Shown here: piece by piece, positions 1-8,050 of the stretch
How the letters are laid out: each line of letters begins with the position of its first letter
Numbering within the stretch: position 1 is the stretch's first letter
Origin: Parabacteroides johnsonii DSM 18315
Lineage (GTDB): Bacteria; Bacteroidota; Bacteroidia; Bacteroidales; Tannerellaceae
Reading direction: 5' to 3'
NCBI RefSeq assembly: GCF_025151045.1
Contig: NZ_CP102285.1
Span: 1,488,001-1,552,000, forward strand
Length of the DNA stretch: 64,000 nucleotides
Notes under the pieces: model-generated
Database searches by the model: none
What the model was told of the DNA's origin: nothing
Seen by the model: only the letters and a program-made list of their open reading frames with translations
Program-made: the position numbers and the translations under genes

Positions 1-2241
1 ATCGATCCGTTTGAAGCAATCATCGAAGAAGTCAAGGAAGCGAAAGGTGTTAAGCTGGATAATGAGCTGGATGTGGAAGATCTGAAGGTTCTGGTCGCTA
101 AATTTAAAGCAGCTGTCAAGGCTCAGACAGGTAAAGATTTCCCAACTTCCGCTTATGAACAACTTTGGGGCGCCATCTGTGCTGTGTTTGACAGCTGGAT
201 GAACGAACGTGCCATCCTCTATCGTAAGATGGAAGGGATTCCTGCCGAATGGGGTACGGCTGTCAGTGTGCAGGCTATGGTGTTCGGTAATATGGGGGAT
301 ACTTCCGCTACCGGTGTATGTTTCTCTCGTGATGCCGGTAACGGAGAAGATCTCTTCAATGGTGAATACTTGATCAACGCACAAGGCGAAGACGTGGTGG
401 CTGGTATCCGTACACCACAACAGATCACGAAGATTGGTTCGCAGCGTTGGGCGGAACGTGCCGGTATTTCAGAAGAAGACCGCGTCGCCAAATATCCTTC
501 AATGGAAGAAGCCATGCCGGAAATCTATAAACAACTGGACGAACTGCAAACAAAGCTGGAAAACCATTATCATGATATGCAGGATATGGAATTCACCGTA
601 CAGGAAGGAAAACTGTGGTTCCTGCAAACCCGTAACGGAAAGCGTACCGGTGCTGCAATGGTTAAAATTGCAATCGATTTGTTGCATCAGGGTATGATTG
701 ACGAGAAGACGGCATTGAAACGTATCGAACCGAATAAACTGGACGAGCTGCTTCACCCGGTATTCGACAAGGTGGCCGAAAAACAGGCGAAAGTTTGGGT
801 GAAAGGATTGCCGGCATCTCCGGGAGCGGCAACGGGACAGATCGTGTTCTTCGCCGATGATGCAGCAAAATGGCATGCTGACGGAAAGAAGATCGTAATG
901 GTCCGTATTGAAACATCCCCTGAGGATCTGGCTGGTATGGCTGTTGCCGAAGGTATCCTGACTGCTCGTGGCGGTATGACTTCGCACGCTGCCGTTGTTG
1001 CACGCGGTATGGGTAAATGCTGCGTATCCGGTGCCGGTGCTTTGGAAATCGATTATAAGAATAAGACAGTCGAGGTTGATGGCGTCAAACTGAAAGAGGG
1101 CGACTATATTTCTATCAACGGTACGACTGGTACAGTTTATGTCGGAAAGGTAGAGACGAAGGCTGCCGAACTGTCTGGTGATTTTGCCGAATTGATGACT
1201 TTGGCAGATAAATATACGAAATTACAGGTTCGTACGAATGCCGATACTCCGCACGATGCTACGATTGCACGTAGTTTTGGTGCCGTAGGTATTGGTTTGT
1301 GCCGCACGGAACATATGTTCTTCGAAGGTGAAAAGATTAAAGCTATGCGTGAAATGATCCTGGCGGAAGATGCAGAAGGACGTAAGAATGCACTGGCAAA
1401 GATCCTTCCTTACCAAAAGGATGACTTCAAAGGTATTTTCAAGGCAATGGCAGGTTGTCCGGTAACCGTGCGTCTGCTCGATCCTCCTTTGCACGAATTC
1501 GTTCCTCATGATCTGAAAGGTCAGGAAGAAATGGCGGAAGCAATGGGCGTATCGGTTAAAGAAATTCAGAAACGCGTAGAATCACTTTGCGAACATAACC
1601 CGATGTTAGGACACCGTGGTTGCCGCTTGGGTAATACATATCCTGAAATCACAGAAATGCAGACACGTGCCATTTTGGGAGCCGCTCTCGAGCTGAAGAA
1701 AGAAGGTATCGAAGCTAAACCTGAAATTATGGTTCCGCTGACAGGTATCTTATACGAATTCAAGGAACAGGAAAAAGTAATCCGTAAAGCAGCCGCACAA
1801 TTGTTCGAGGAAATGGGAGACAGTATCGACTTCAAGGTTGGTACAATGATAGAAATTCCGCGTGCCGCACTGACTGCAGACCGTATCGCTTCTTCTGCCG
1901 AGTTCTTTTCGTTCGGAACAAATGACTTGACACAGATGACCTTCGGTTATTCGCGCGATGATATCGCTTCTTTCCTGCCGGTTTACTTGGAAAAGAAGAT
2001 TCTGAAAGTCGATCCGTTCCAGGTTCTCGATCAGAATGGAGTGGGGCAATTGGTTCGTATGGCTACCGAAAAGGGCCGTGCCATCCGTCCGGACCTGAAA
2101 TGTGGTATCTGTGGCGAACATGGTGGTGAACCTTCCTCTGTGAAGTTCTGCCATAAAGTAGGACTGAACTATGTATCCTGTTCACCGTTCCGCGTTCCGA
2201 TCGCACGTATCGCGGCGGCACAGGCTGCAATAGAAGACTGA
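1..2241 (+). CDS. ppdK: Pyruvate, phosphate dikinase (3' part)
   Basis: Interconverts pyruvate, ATP and phosphate with PEP, AMP and pyrophosphate in the cytoplasm; in anaerobic Bacteroidales it serves glycolysis or gluconeogenesis at the PEP node. The frame is open from base 1 with no convincing start (the first possible one is GTG at 73), so the gene begins outside the window; about 746 of roughly 900 residues are present. The swivelling phosphohistidine domain shows GGMTSHAAVVARG with the catalytic His codon at 985-987. The PEP/pyruvate barrel follows and ends with CGICGEHGG, which carries the catalytic Cys (codon 2110-2112). No damage is visible. The next gene lies 217 bases downstream behind its own promoter. 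Confidence 0.97.
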   Translation: MDPFEAIIEEVKEAKGVKLDNELDVEDLKVLVAKFKAAVKAQTGKDFPTSAYEQLWGAICAVFDSWMNERAILYRKMEGIPAEWGTAVSVQAMVFGNMGDTSATGVCFSRDAGNGEDLFNGEYLINAQGEDVVAGIRTPQQITKIGSQRWAERAGISEEDRVAKYPSMEEAMPEIYKQLDELQTKLENHYHDMQDMEFTVQEGKLWFLQTRNGKRTGAAMVKIAIDLLHQGMIDEKTALKRIEPNKLDELLHPVFDKVAEKQAKVWVKGLPASPGAATGQIVFFADDAAKWHADGKKIVMVRIETSPEDLAGMAVAEGILTARGGMTSHAAVVARGMGKCCVSGAGALEIDYKNKTVEVDGVKLKEGDYISINGTTGTVYVGKVETKAAELSGDFAELMTLADKYTKLQVRTNADTPHDATIARSFGAVGIGLCRTEHMFFEGEKIKAMREMILAEDAEGRKNALAKILPYQKDDFKGIFKAMAGCPVTVRLLDPPLHEFVPHDLKGQEEMAEAMGVSVKEIQKRVESLCEHNPMLGHRGCRLGNTYPEITEMQTRAILGAALELKKEGIEAKPEIMVPLTGILYEFKEQEKVIRKAAAQLFEEMGDSIDFKVGTMIEIPRAALTADRIASSAEFFSFGTNDLTQMTFGYSRDDIASFLPVYLEKKILKVDPFQVLDQNGVGQLVRMATEKGRAIRPDLKCGICGEHGGEPSSVKFCHKVGLNYVSCSPFRVPIARIAAAQAAIED

Positions 2242-2264
2242 TAAGGAAGTAAAATAAAGACTGG

Positions 2265-2352
2265 CATGAGAATATAGTTTCATTAGTATGAAATTGAAGT
2301 TCCGTGCTTATGAAACTCTTGTTTCATTGGCATGGAACTCTTGTTTTATGCA
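2265..2352. repeat. Array of four 22-base palindromic units
   Basis: Four consecutive 22-base units (2265-2286, 2287-2308, 2309-2330, 2331-2352) share a pattern YATGRAA...TTYCRTK. The third is an ATGAAAC/GTTTCAT hairpin centred at 2318.5; the others are centred at 2274.5, 2296.5 and 2340.5, exactly 22 bases apart. Halves of neighbouring units also pair (ATGAAA 2288-2293 with TTTCAT 2322-2327). The array lies between ppdK and the LytTR promoter. It could act as a terminator or attenuator, or be a protein-binding array; function is unknown. Confidence 0.6.
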
Positions 2353-2391
2353 AGAGCTATGGTTGTTTTACTGAAATAATTTGCTGGAAAC

Positions 2392-2423
2392 TTGCCGGAG
2401 AATCACAAAATAGTGTACATTTG
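2392..2423 (+). promoter_or_regulatory. Promoter of the LytTR-FHA-kinase gene run
   Basis: A -7 element TACATTTG at 2416-2423 fits the Bacteroidota consensus TAnnTTTG. A TTG at 2392-2394 lies 21 bases upstream, as expected for the -33 element. Transcription would begin near 2430, about 30 bases before the first gene. Confidence 0.6.
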
Positions 2424-2458
2424 TCTTCTGATGATGAACGAATAAACAATATCTACGT

Positions 2459-2851
2459 ATGGAGCGGTATTTAATAATTAAGACGAGAGATGAATTATTG
2501 CGTATTAAAATAGGGCAGATCCTCTATTTTGAAGCAGACAGAAACTATACTAAGCTGTTATTGTCCAATGGTATCCAATTCACGTTTGCCATAAATATCG
2601 GGAAAATAGAAGAATTGTTGGAAACGCAGGTAGCCGGCAGTAATGCAATTTTGATGCGTGTGGGTAAAAGCCATATCATCAATAAAAACCATATCCTGCA
2701 AATAAACCTTCCGAAACAGAAGCTGCTGTTGCTCATGCAAGACGGAAAGCCGAAGGAATTGGTAATATCCAAAGATCCGTTGAAGATTCTGAAAGAAACA
2801 CTCGAAAAGGAAATGCGGAAACCTGAAGAACCAAAAGTTGTTACGGAATGA
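2459..2851 (+). CDS. Stand-alone LytTR-domain DNA-binding protein
   Basis: A 130-residue protein consisting almost only of a LytTR DNA-binding domain: ILYFEADRNYTKLLL near residue 20, then VGKSHIINKNHI near residue 75, both typical of the AgrA/LytR fold. It has no receiver domain, so it is not a classical response regulator. The last bases overlap the next gene (ATGA), so the two are translationally coupled. Its place at the head of an FHA, phosphatase and kinase run suggests that it is the transcriptional output or autoregulator of that module, possibly controlled by phosphorylation of its charged C-terminal tail; that is inference. Confidence 0.85.
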   Translation: MERYLIIKTRDELLRIKIGQILYFEADRNYTKLLLSNGIQFTFAINIGKIEELLETQVAGSNAILMRVGKSHIINKNHILQINLPKQKLLLLMQDGKPKELVISKDPLKILKETLEKEMRKPEEPKVVTE

Positions 2852-3501
2852 TCATCAGGATTGGAAAAGCAAGCGATAATGATTTTGTAGTAAACGACCC
2901 TCATGTAAGCCGGTATCATGCAAAGCTGATCCGTGAAGAGGGGGGATGTTGGCTACTTGAAGATTTGGGGTCGACAAACGGAACATTTGTCAATGGTGCC
3001 CAGATCATTAAGAAACATGTTACTCCCAGCGATAAGATCAGGCTGGGAGATCATTATGTGTTAAATATCTCCGAAGCCTTGAAGTCCAACAATGATTACA
3101 GCGAAGAGTTTGCAGCGTTGAAGCAAATATACGATGATTACATTCAAGCAAAAGTTAAGATACAATCGTCTAACCAATTTAAAACCAGATTATTTCAATC
3201 TCTTCCGTTTGCTCTTCCCGGTGTAGTGGGGGTTGTGATCGGTTTTTTGGGGAAAGGAAGTCCGGAATTGTTTGGGCTGAGTCTGTTTATCACGATCTGT
3301 GCCCCGACAGTCGGTATCTATCTGGGTGCGAAACAGTCAGCCAAGATCCCACAGTTGCTGCAAGATCTGACCAATCAATTCAAAATCGACTATGTTTGTC
3401 CCAAGTGCGGAACGTTTTTAGGTGAAATACCCTGGGAATCATTGCGCAATAGAAAACAATGCCCGATGTCTTCTTGTAAAGCTAAATGGGTGAGCGAGTA
3501 G
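2848..3501 (+). CDS. FHA-domain membrane protein with C-terminal zinc ribbon
   Basis: 217 residues. An N-terminal FHA domain (about 1-80) carries the phosphothreonine-binding signature: IGKASDNDFV, then SRYHAKL, then DLGSTNGTFVNG. A coiled linker leads to two hydrophobic segments at about 119-135 and 140-160, a membrane hairpin that leaves both ends in the cytoplasm. The C-terminal part has CPKCG...CPMSSC, a four-cysteine zinc ribbon. FHA domains bind phosphothreonine, so this is likely a membrane-anchored adaptor for the kinase encoded at 5251. It overlaps the preceding LytTR gene by four bases. A promoter-bearing gap follows. Confidence 0.85.
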   Translation: MIIRIGKASDNDFVVNDPHVSRYHAKLIREEGGCWLLEDLGSTNGTFVNGAQIIKKHVTPSDKIRLGDHYVLNISEALKSNNDYSEEFAALKQIYDDYIQAKVKIQSSNQFKTRLFQSLPFALPGVVGVVIGFLGKGSPELFGLSLFITICAPTVGIYLGAKQSAKIPQLLQDLTNQFKIDYVCPKCGTFLGEIPWESLRNRKQCPMSSCKAKWVSE

Positions 3502-3571
3502 GATTCCGTTTCATATACTAAAAGTAATACTTTCGTACAGTAAACCCAAACATTTGATTATAAGGAACTAT

Positions 3572-3607
3572 TTTGTGCTTGGATGTCAGCCTCTTTCTCT
3601 ACTTTTG
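3572..3607 (+). promoter_or_regulatory. Probable internal promoter before the Asp-rich gene
   Basis: TACTTTTG at 3600-3607 matches the -7 consensus and TTTG at 3572-3575 lies 24 bases upstream, slightly wide for a -33 element. The 134-base gap at 3502-3635 is the largest in the run before the serine acetyltransferase, which supports a second transcription start here. Confidence 0.45.
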
Positions 3608-3635
3608 TTTCCAGAAAATTTAATTATAACATTTT

Positions 3636-3875
3636 ATGCAAGAAGAGGATTACACATTCGTGACTTTAGACAGCGACGACGCAATGCTGACCGACGCTGT
3701 TATCGTGGATGTGGACGGGGGAAACGACTTGTCGGATGCTGTAATGATTGACGAAAGTATTGATGCTTCTGATTTTATTACATTATCTGATGACACTATT
3801 ATGTTGTCCGACGCAGATATGCTGGATACATATTCAACCGATATTGACGGATCTGATATATCGTTTATCTTATGA
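3636..3875 (+). CDS. Small, extremely acidic protein of the FHA/kinase module
   Basis: A 79-residue protein not matching any family I recognise. It contains about 20 Asp and 3 Glu and not one Lys, Arg or His. A short motif recurs: DSDDAMLTDA, DLSDAVMIDES, LSDDTIMLSDADMLD, each with Ser or Thr beside Asp. It overlaps the following FHA gene by four bases (ATGA), which argues that it is translated and belongs to the module. It sits between two FHA-domain genes, upstream of a phosphatase and kinase, so it could be a phosphorylated substrate or scaffold read by the FHA domains. No signal peptide or membrane segment is visible. Coding status is likely but rests on context. Confidence 0.65.
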   Translation: MQEEDYTFVTLDSDDAMLTDAVIVDVDGGNDLSDAVMIDESIDASDFITLSDDTIMLSDADMLDTYSTDIDGSDISFIL

Positions 3876-4387
3876 TTTCCGTTAAATGTCCACATTGCCA
3901 TGTTGGGTTAAAGGTAGACGAGGGGAAAATTCCCCTCGATATCACCTCTTTCAAATGCCCGAAGTGCAAACAACCGATTCCTGTCTCTTTGCTGTCTATG
4001 GAGAAAGGGAGTACCGCATCTGAATCGGAAACGGTTCTGATACAACCTCTTCGTATGACAACCGGACGTCTCTCTGTAATTGCAAATGCTGATACGCCGG
4101 AGCAAACTTTCCCCCTTCAGGAAGGTGTCTATATTATCGGACGAAAATCCAATGCCTCTACTGCTACGATCGGTATTATAACAGCTGATAAATCAATGAG
4201 TCGGGAACATATCCGGATCGAGGTAAAAAAAGATGCCAAAGGAGGCTATAAACATTATCTTTCTGACAATAATAGTAAAAATCATACGTTATATAATAGC
4301 AATTACTTAGAGAATGGAGAGATTGTCGTACTCAATAATAATGATGAAATTATTATCGGTCGCACAGTTCTCCGGTTTAATGAATAA
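3872..4387 (+). CDS. Zinc-ribbon plus FHA-domain protein
   Basis: 171 residues, soluble. The N-terminus is a small zinc ribbon of MJ0042 type (CPHC near residue 5, CPKC near residue 29). A C-terminal FHA domain (about 85-170) has YIIGRKS, MSREHIRIE, SDNNSKNHTLYN and IIIGRTVLRF, so the Arg, Ser and Asn of the phosphothreonine pocket are present. It overlaps the acidic small gene by four bases and is followed 14 bases later by the PP2C phosphatase. Together with the membrane FHA protein it gives the cluster two phospho-readers, a layout seen in kinase/phosphatase/FHA regulatory modules of secretion systems. The specific partner is unknown. Confidence 0.85.
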   Translation: MISVKCPHCHVGLKVDEGKIPLDITSFKCPKCKQPIPVSLLSMEKGSTASESETVLIQPLRMTTGRLSVIANADTPEQTFPLQEGVYIIGRKSNASTATIGIITADKSMSREHIRIEVKKDAKGGYKHYLSDNNSKNHTLYNSNYLENGEIVVLNNNDEIIIGRTVLRFNE

Positions 4388-4401
4388 AAATAGTCTATGC
4401 T

Positions 4402-5205
4402 ATGAATATAACGATCGGCAAACCCTGGGCAGTCAGCGAAAAAGGAGGCAGATTGAATAACGAAGATTCCATTTTTCCTCCGCCGGAAACGGCAAATTCC
4501 AATCAAAACTTATTTTTGGTATGTGATGGTGTCGGGGGGGCTGAAAAAGGAGAGGTTGCAAGTTCGTTAGCTTGCGAGTCTTTCCAGACTTTTTTCTCTA
4601 CTTTTCGTGAAGGTGAGCCGAGCGTAGCTTTTATAAATAAAGCAATTCGTTATACCGAAGCACGTTTTGACGACTATGTGGCAATTCATCCGGAAGCCAA
4701 AGGAATGGCTACCACTTTGACCATGACCTTTATAGGCACTACCGGCATAACTTTGGCGCATGTGGGGGACAGTCGGATTTACCATTTCCGAAAGGGAGAA
4801 ATCTTGTTCCAGACTGAAGATCATTCACTTGTCAATTCGTTAGTGAAATTAGGGAAAATCACCCGCGAAGAGGCTGTACACCACCCGCAGCGGAATGTGA
4901 TCATACGGGCCATTCAAGGGACGGACCGCCCGACAGAGACCGATGTCGTGCTTTTGAACGATATCAAGGCTGGTGATTATTTGTTCATGTGTTCGGATGG
5001 TGTACTCGAACGTCTTAATAATGAGGAACTTTCTGATATATTTGAACATTCAAGCGGTCCGGAAGAGATTAAAAATGCAATCATGTCCGCTTGTAGCGGG
5101 AAAACACGCGATAACTTTTCTTTTTATATCATACCTATACAAAATGTGTTAGATTCCACAGGAATTAAGCAAAATATTCTTTCTTTCCTTTATTCTTTTA
5201 TATAA
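4402..5205 (+). CDS. PP2C-family protein serine/threonine phosphatase
   Basis: 267-residue Stp1/PrpC-like phosphatase that would remove phosphate from Ser/Thr in the cytoplasm. Metal-binding motifs are intact: NEDSIF near residue 20, VCDGVGGAEKGEVAS near 40, GDSRIYHFRKGE near 120, and CSDGVLERL near 200. No membrane segment or extra domain is present. It lies between an FHA gene and the Ser/Thr kinase on the same strand, so it is the expected antagonist of that kinase. The 45-base gap to the kinase contains no strong terminator, which is consistent with co-transcription. Confidence 0.93.
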   Translation: MNITIGKPWAVSEKGGRLNNEDSIFPPPETANSNQNLFLVCDGVGGAEKGEVASSLACESFQTFFSTFREGEPSVAFINKAIRYTEARFDDYVAIHPEAKGMATTLTMTFIGTTGITLAHVGDSRIYHFRKGEILFQTEDHSLVNSLVKLGKITREEAVHHPQRNVIIRAIQGTDRPTETDVVLLNDIKAGDYLFMCSDGVLERLNNEELSDIFEHSSGPEEIKNAIMSACSGKTRDNFSFYIIPIQNVLDSTGIKQNILSFLYSFI

Positions 5206-5250
5206 ATAACGTAATTTTGGCAGATTAATAGAATTGCGCATAGTATAGTT

Positions 5251-7083
5251 ATGAATTTGCCAAACGGACATGTTCTTCAGAATGGAAAATATCGGATCAC
5301 TCATGTAATTGGTCAGGGCGGCTTTGGTATAACATACAAAGGCGTCTGGTATACAGAAGTGAAGGGCTCGTTAGGAACTGTGCAAACAGAGGTGCCTATT
5401 TGTATAAAAGAATATTTCTTTAAAGACTATTGTTACAGGGAAACAGAATCATTTGCTGTCAAGGTGCATTCCGAGACTGGAAAAGTTTTGTTCGATAAAT
5501 TCAAGGAGAAACTTATCAAAGAAGCCAAGATACTTTCTGAAGTCCATCATCCCCATATAGTGAATGTGCTGGAAGTTTTCGAAGAAAACGACACGGCTTA
5601 TATTGCTATGGAATATATTTCCGGTTGTTCACTCAAATATATGATGGACAGGGAAGGCATATTGCCGGAACCGAAAGTTCTCAGGTATGTTCGGCAGATT
5701 GGAGAAGCACTCCAGTTTGTACACGAAAAGAATATTCTTCATTTGGATATCAAACCCAGCAATATTCTAATCGACTCGTCAGGGAAAGCGCGTCTGATCG
5801 ATTTCGGCGTAAGCAAGCGATATGATATCGAGCAACAGGAAACAAGTACGACCATGCTTACCTTGTCAAAAGGATTTGCTTCGATCGAACAATACGATAA
5901 CGAAGGGACACAAAGTTTTTCACCCTGTCCGGACATCTATTCGCTCGGTGCTACCATGTATAACCTTTTGACAGGAAAGATTCCGACCGAATCTATTTTG
6001 CGGGCAACACGTCCTTTGCAGAAGCCGTCGGAACTGAACAAAGATATATCTCCTAAGACAGAAGCCGCCATAATCAAGGCAATGCAAATCATTCCGGCCG
6101 ATCGTTTCCAAACAGTAGATGAAATGATGGCTGCATTAGATTTTCCTGCGGAAGAAGAAACACCTGCAAATAAATTGCATAATACAGACGGGCTGGAAGC
6201 AGAAGATGATGAGACAACGGTTATACATCCAAATGAACAATCGCTTCAGAATGAGGATGACGAAGATCGTACGATTGTAAACAGCGAAGAAATTATTTCC
6301 CAGCCCCGTAAGAAAAAAAGAAAAGGGGTGCTGATATCCGTGGTTATTACTATATTTGCCTGCGTAGGATCTGCCGTTGCTTTTCTGGTGCAGGGGAACA
6401 AAGTCTCTACAAAACCGAGTGTGACGGAATTGATTAGTCCGGTCGGAGAGGAGAAAGATTCAGTGAGCATTCCTCAAGACACCACTGTTTCAGAGATGAA
6501 AATTGAAGAATCTATGCTTGGTGAGGAGGATAAAAAAACAGAGACAGCAATACCCCGACTGCCTGAAAAGGTTACGCCTGTTGTTGTTGATGAACCCCGG
6601 AAACAACCGGAAACAAAGCAGGTCCCAGCTGAAAAGAATAAAATAACAATACAGCCAGTACAGCCTACTGCTGAAGAGATTGATGCGGAATATGCTGCTT
6701 TAATAGCTTCCGGCAAGGAGAAGATGAGAAAAGCGGACTTTACGAACGCAAAGAAAGATTTCACGAAAGCGAAAGAAACCAAGTTGACGGAAGAGGTCGT
6801 ACGCCTTTTAATTTCTTGTGACGAAAAGGAAGCAGCCAAACTTCTGGCCGACAGGAAAGCTCAATATGAGGTGAAGAAGACTTTCGGGAACTTTACAATT
6901 GTACGAAAGAAATCGACCATGTTATACGGGGCGATCGATTCGGAGGCGAATGAGCGTATACCATGTAAATACCGTAATGTCGGGATTGCTGAAAATGGGC
7001 GTGCTTTCGAACGTAAAGATGGTTTGTTCGATATCTATAATGCCGATGGCGTATTGGTAAATGAAGGATCAACGTATTATTAA
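5251..7083 (+). CDS. Transmembrane Ser/Thr protein kinase with extracytoplasmic TPR/WG-like region
   Basis: 610 residues. The cytoplasmic kinase domain (about 10-290) has the P-loop GQGGFGITYKG, catalytic loop HLDIKPSNIL and metal-binding DFG in IDFGVSK; the usual HRD arginine is Leu, as in many bacterial kinases, so it may not need activation-loop phosphorylation. An acidic linker leads to one membrane segment (about 357-380). The outer part has a Glu/Lys/Pro-rich stretch, a TPR-like helix pair near 490-530 and a WG-like repeat at the end (LYGAIDSEANERIPCKY). It probably senses a periplasmic cue and phosphorylates the acidic protein or FHA partners. The next gene starts 7 bases after the stop. 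Confidence 0.93.
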   Translation: MNLPNGHVLQNGKYRITHVIGQGGFGITYKGVWYTEVKGSLGTVQTEVPICIKEYFFKDYCYRETESFAVKVHSETGKVLFDKFKEKLIKEAKILSEVHHPHIVNVLEVFEENDTAYIAMEYISGCSLKYMMDREGILPEPKVLRYVRQIGEALQFVHEKNILHLDIKPSNILIDSSGKARLIDFGVSKRYDIEQQETSTTMLTLSKGFASIEQYDNEGTQSFSPCPDIYSLGATMYNLLTGKIPTESILRATRPLQKPSELNKDISPKTEAAIIKAMQIIPADRFQTVDEMMAALDFPAEEETPANKLHNTDGLEAEDDETTVIHPNEQSLQNEDDEDRTIVNSEEIISQPRKKKRKGVLISVVITIFACVGSAVAFLVQGNKVSTKPSVTELISPVGEEKDSVSIPQDTTVSEMKIEESMLGEEDKKTETAIPRLPEKVTPVVVDEPRKQPETKQVPAEKNKITIQPVQPTAEEIDAEYAALIASGKEKMRKADFTNAKKDFTKAKETKLTEEVVRLLISCDEKEAAKLLADRKAQYEVKKTFGNFTIVRKKSTMLYGAIDSEANERIPCKYRNVGIAENGRAFERKDGLFDIYNADGVLVNEGSTYY

Positions 7084-7090
7084 CGTGTTT

Positions 7091-8038
7091 ATGAAAAGAC
7101 TTTGGATTTTGATTTTTTTTGTTGTGTTGCCGATGTGTTTGCTGGCCCAACAAAAAACAGAATATAACAGAAAAGGTGACGAGGCGATGAAACGCCTGGA
7201 CTATAGCGATGCAAGGATGTGGTATGAAGAAGGTGTCGTGCAATGCGATCCTTACAGTATCGAACAACTCACATCGATTTGGTTAGCCAATCAGCGGATG
7301 CGTCCATCAATGCATAGTCTGATGAACAAGTGTCGGGCTTGCCTAGAACTGATGGCCAATAATGAGGATACAACAGCTATTTCACAGTTGATAATCTATT
7401 ATACCGAGGGGATAGGAACTTCCAAAAATGAAACGTTGGCTAAATCCTGGCAAGATCGTTTGGAAGCATTTCGCAAACCGGTAGAGCCTGTTTTCTATCC
7501 TTCTGTCAACCCAATAAAGCCGGACAAGCCTAAAGAACCGATGAAGTTCTTTGTTGGTTATGCCTACTCCATGGAAGCTCCTTATGGTTTGACAGTGGGA
7601 GGCGTGAAATCTCGCTTGGGTTGGTTCCTGCGCTTTAAAACCAATCTAGGCTTTAATGAGTATGACGGGGAATGCCGGGGAACAGATGAGTTTGTCGGCT
7701 CTGCTCCCGATAATCCGTTTCATTTCACGAACAAGAAGAAGGTAAATAGCTATGCCGGTACGGCTGGTTTGGTTGTAAAATGTACATCCTGGTTATATAC
7801 GTCTGTAGGTTTGGGATATGGCAGTCGGGAATTATTATGCGAATATATCACAATCGACAATTCGGATTATAAAATAGAAAAATCCTATTGGGCGAAGAAT
7901 TTAGATTATTCTTATAGCGGGTTAGCAGCCGATTTAGATGTAATGGTCAAGTTCGGTCCTGTGTTTGTAAGTGCAGGGTGCAATACGTTGAATTTTAAAT
8001 ATGTTGATTTGAATGCCGGTGTCGGCCTGTTTTTCTAA
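7091..8038 (+). CDS. Secreted protein with helical repeats and outer-membrane-like C-terminal region
   Basis: 315 residues when started at the ATG at 7091, which gives a clean signal peptide (MKRLWILIFFVVLPMCLLAQ); an earlier ATG at 7061 would overlap the kinase and bury that signal. Residues 25-130 are helical and TPR/SEL1-like (GDEAMKRLDYSDARMWYEEG). A proline-rich linker follows, then a Gly/aromatic-rich half with alternating strands ending in Phe (GVGLFF), which resembles a small outer-membrane beta barrel. It directly follows the kinase and is probably co-transcribed. No named family is certain; it may be the envelope partner of the kinase's outer region. Confidence 0.75.
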   Translation: MKRLWILIFFVVLPMCLLAQQKTEYNRKGDEAMKRLDYSDARMWYEEGVVQCDPYSIEQLTSIWLANQRMRPSMHSLMNKCRACLELMANNEDTTAISQLIIYYTEGIGTSKNETLAKSWQDRLEAFRKPVEPVFYPSVNPIKPDKPKEPMKFFVGYAYSMEAPYGLTVGGVKSRLGWFLRFKTNLGFNEYDGECRGTDEFVGSAPDNPFHFTNKKKVNSYAGTAGLVVKCTSWLYTSVGLGYGSRELLCEYITIDNSDYKIEKSYWAKNLDYSYSGLAADLDVMVKFGPVFVSAGCNTLNFKYVDLNAGVGLFF

Positions 8039-8050
8039 CAAAAATTATTT

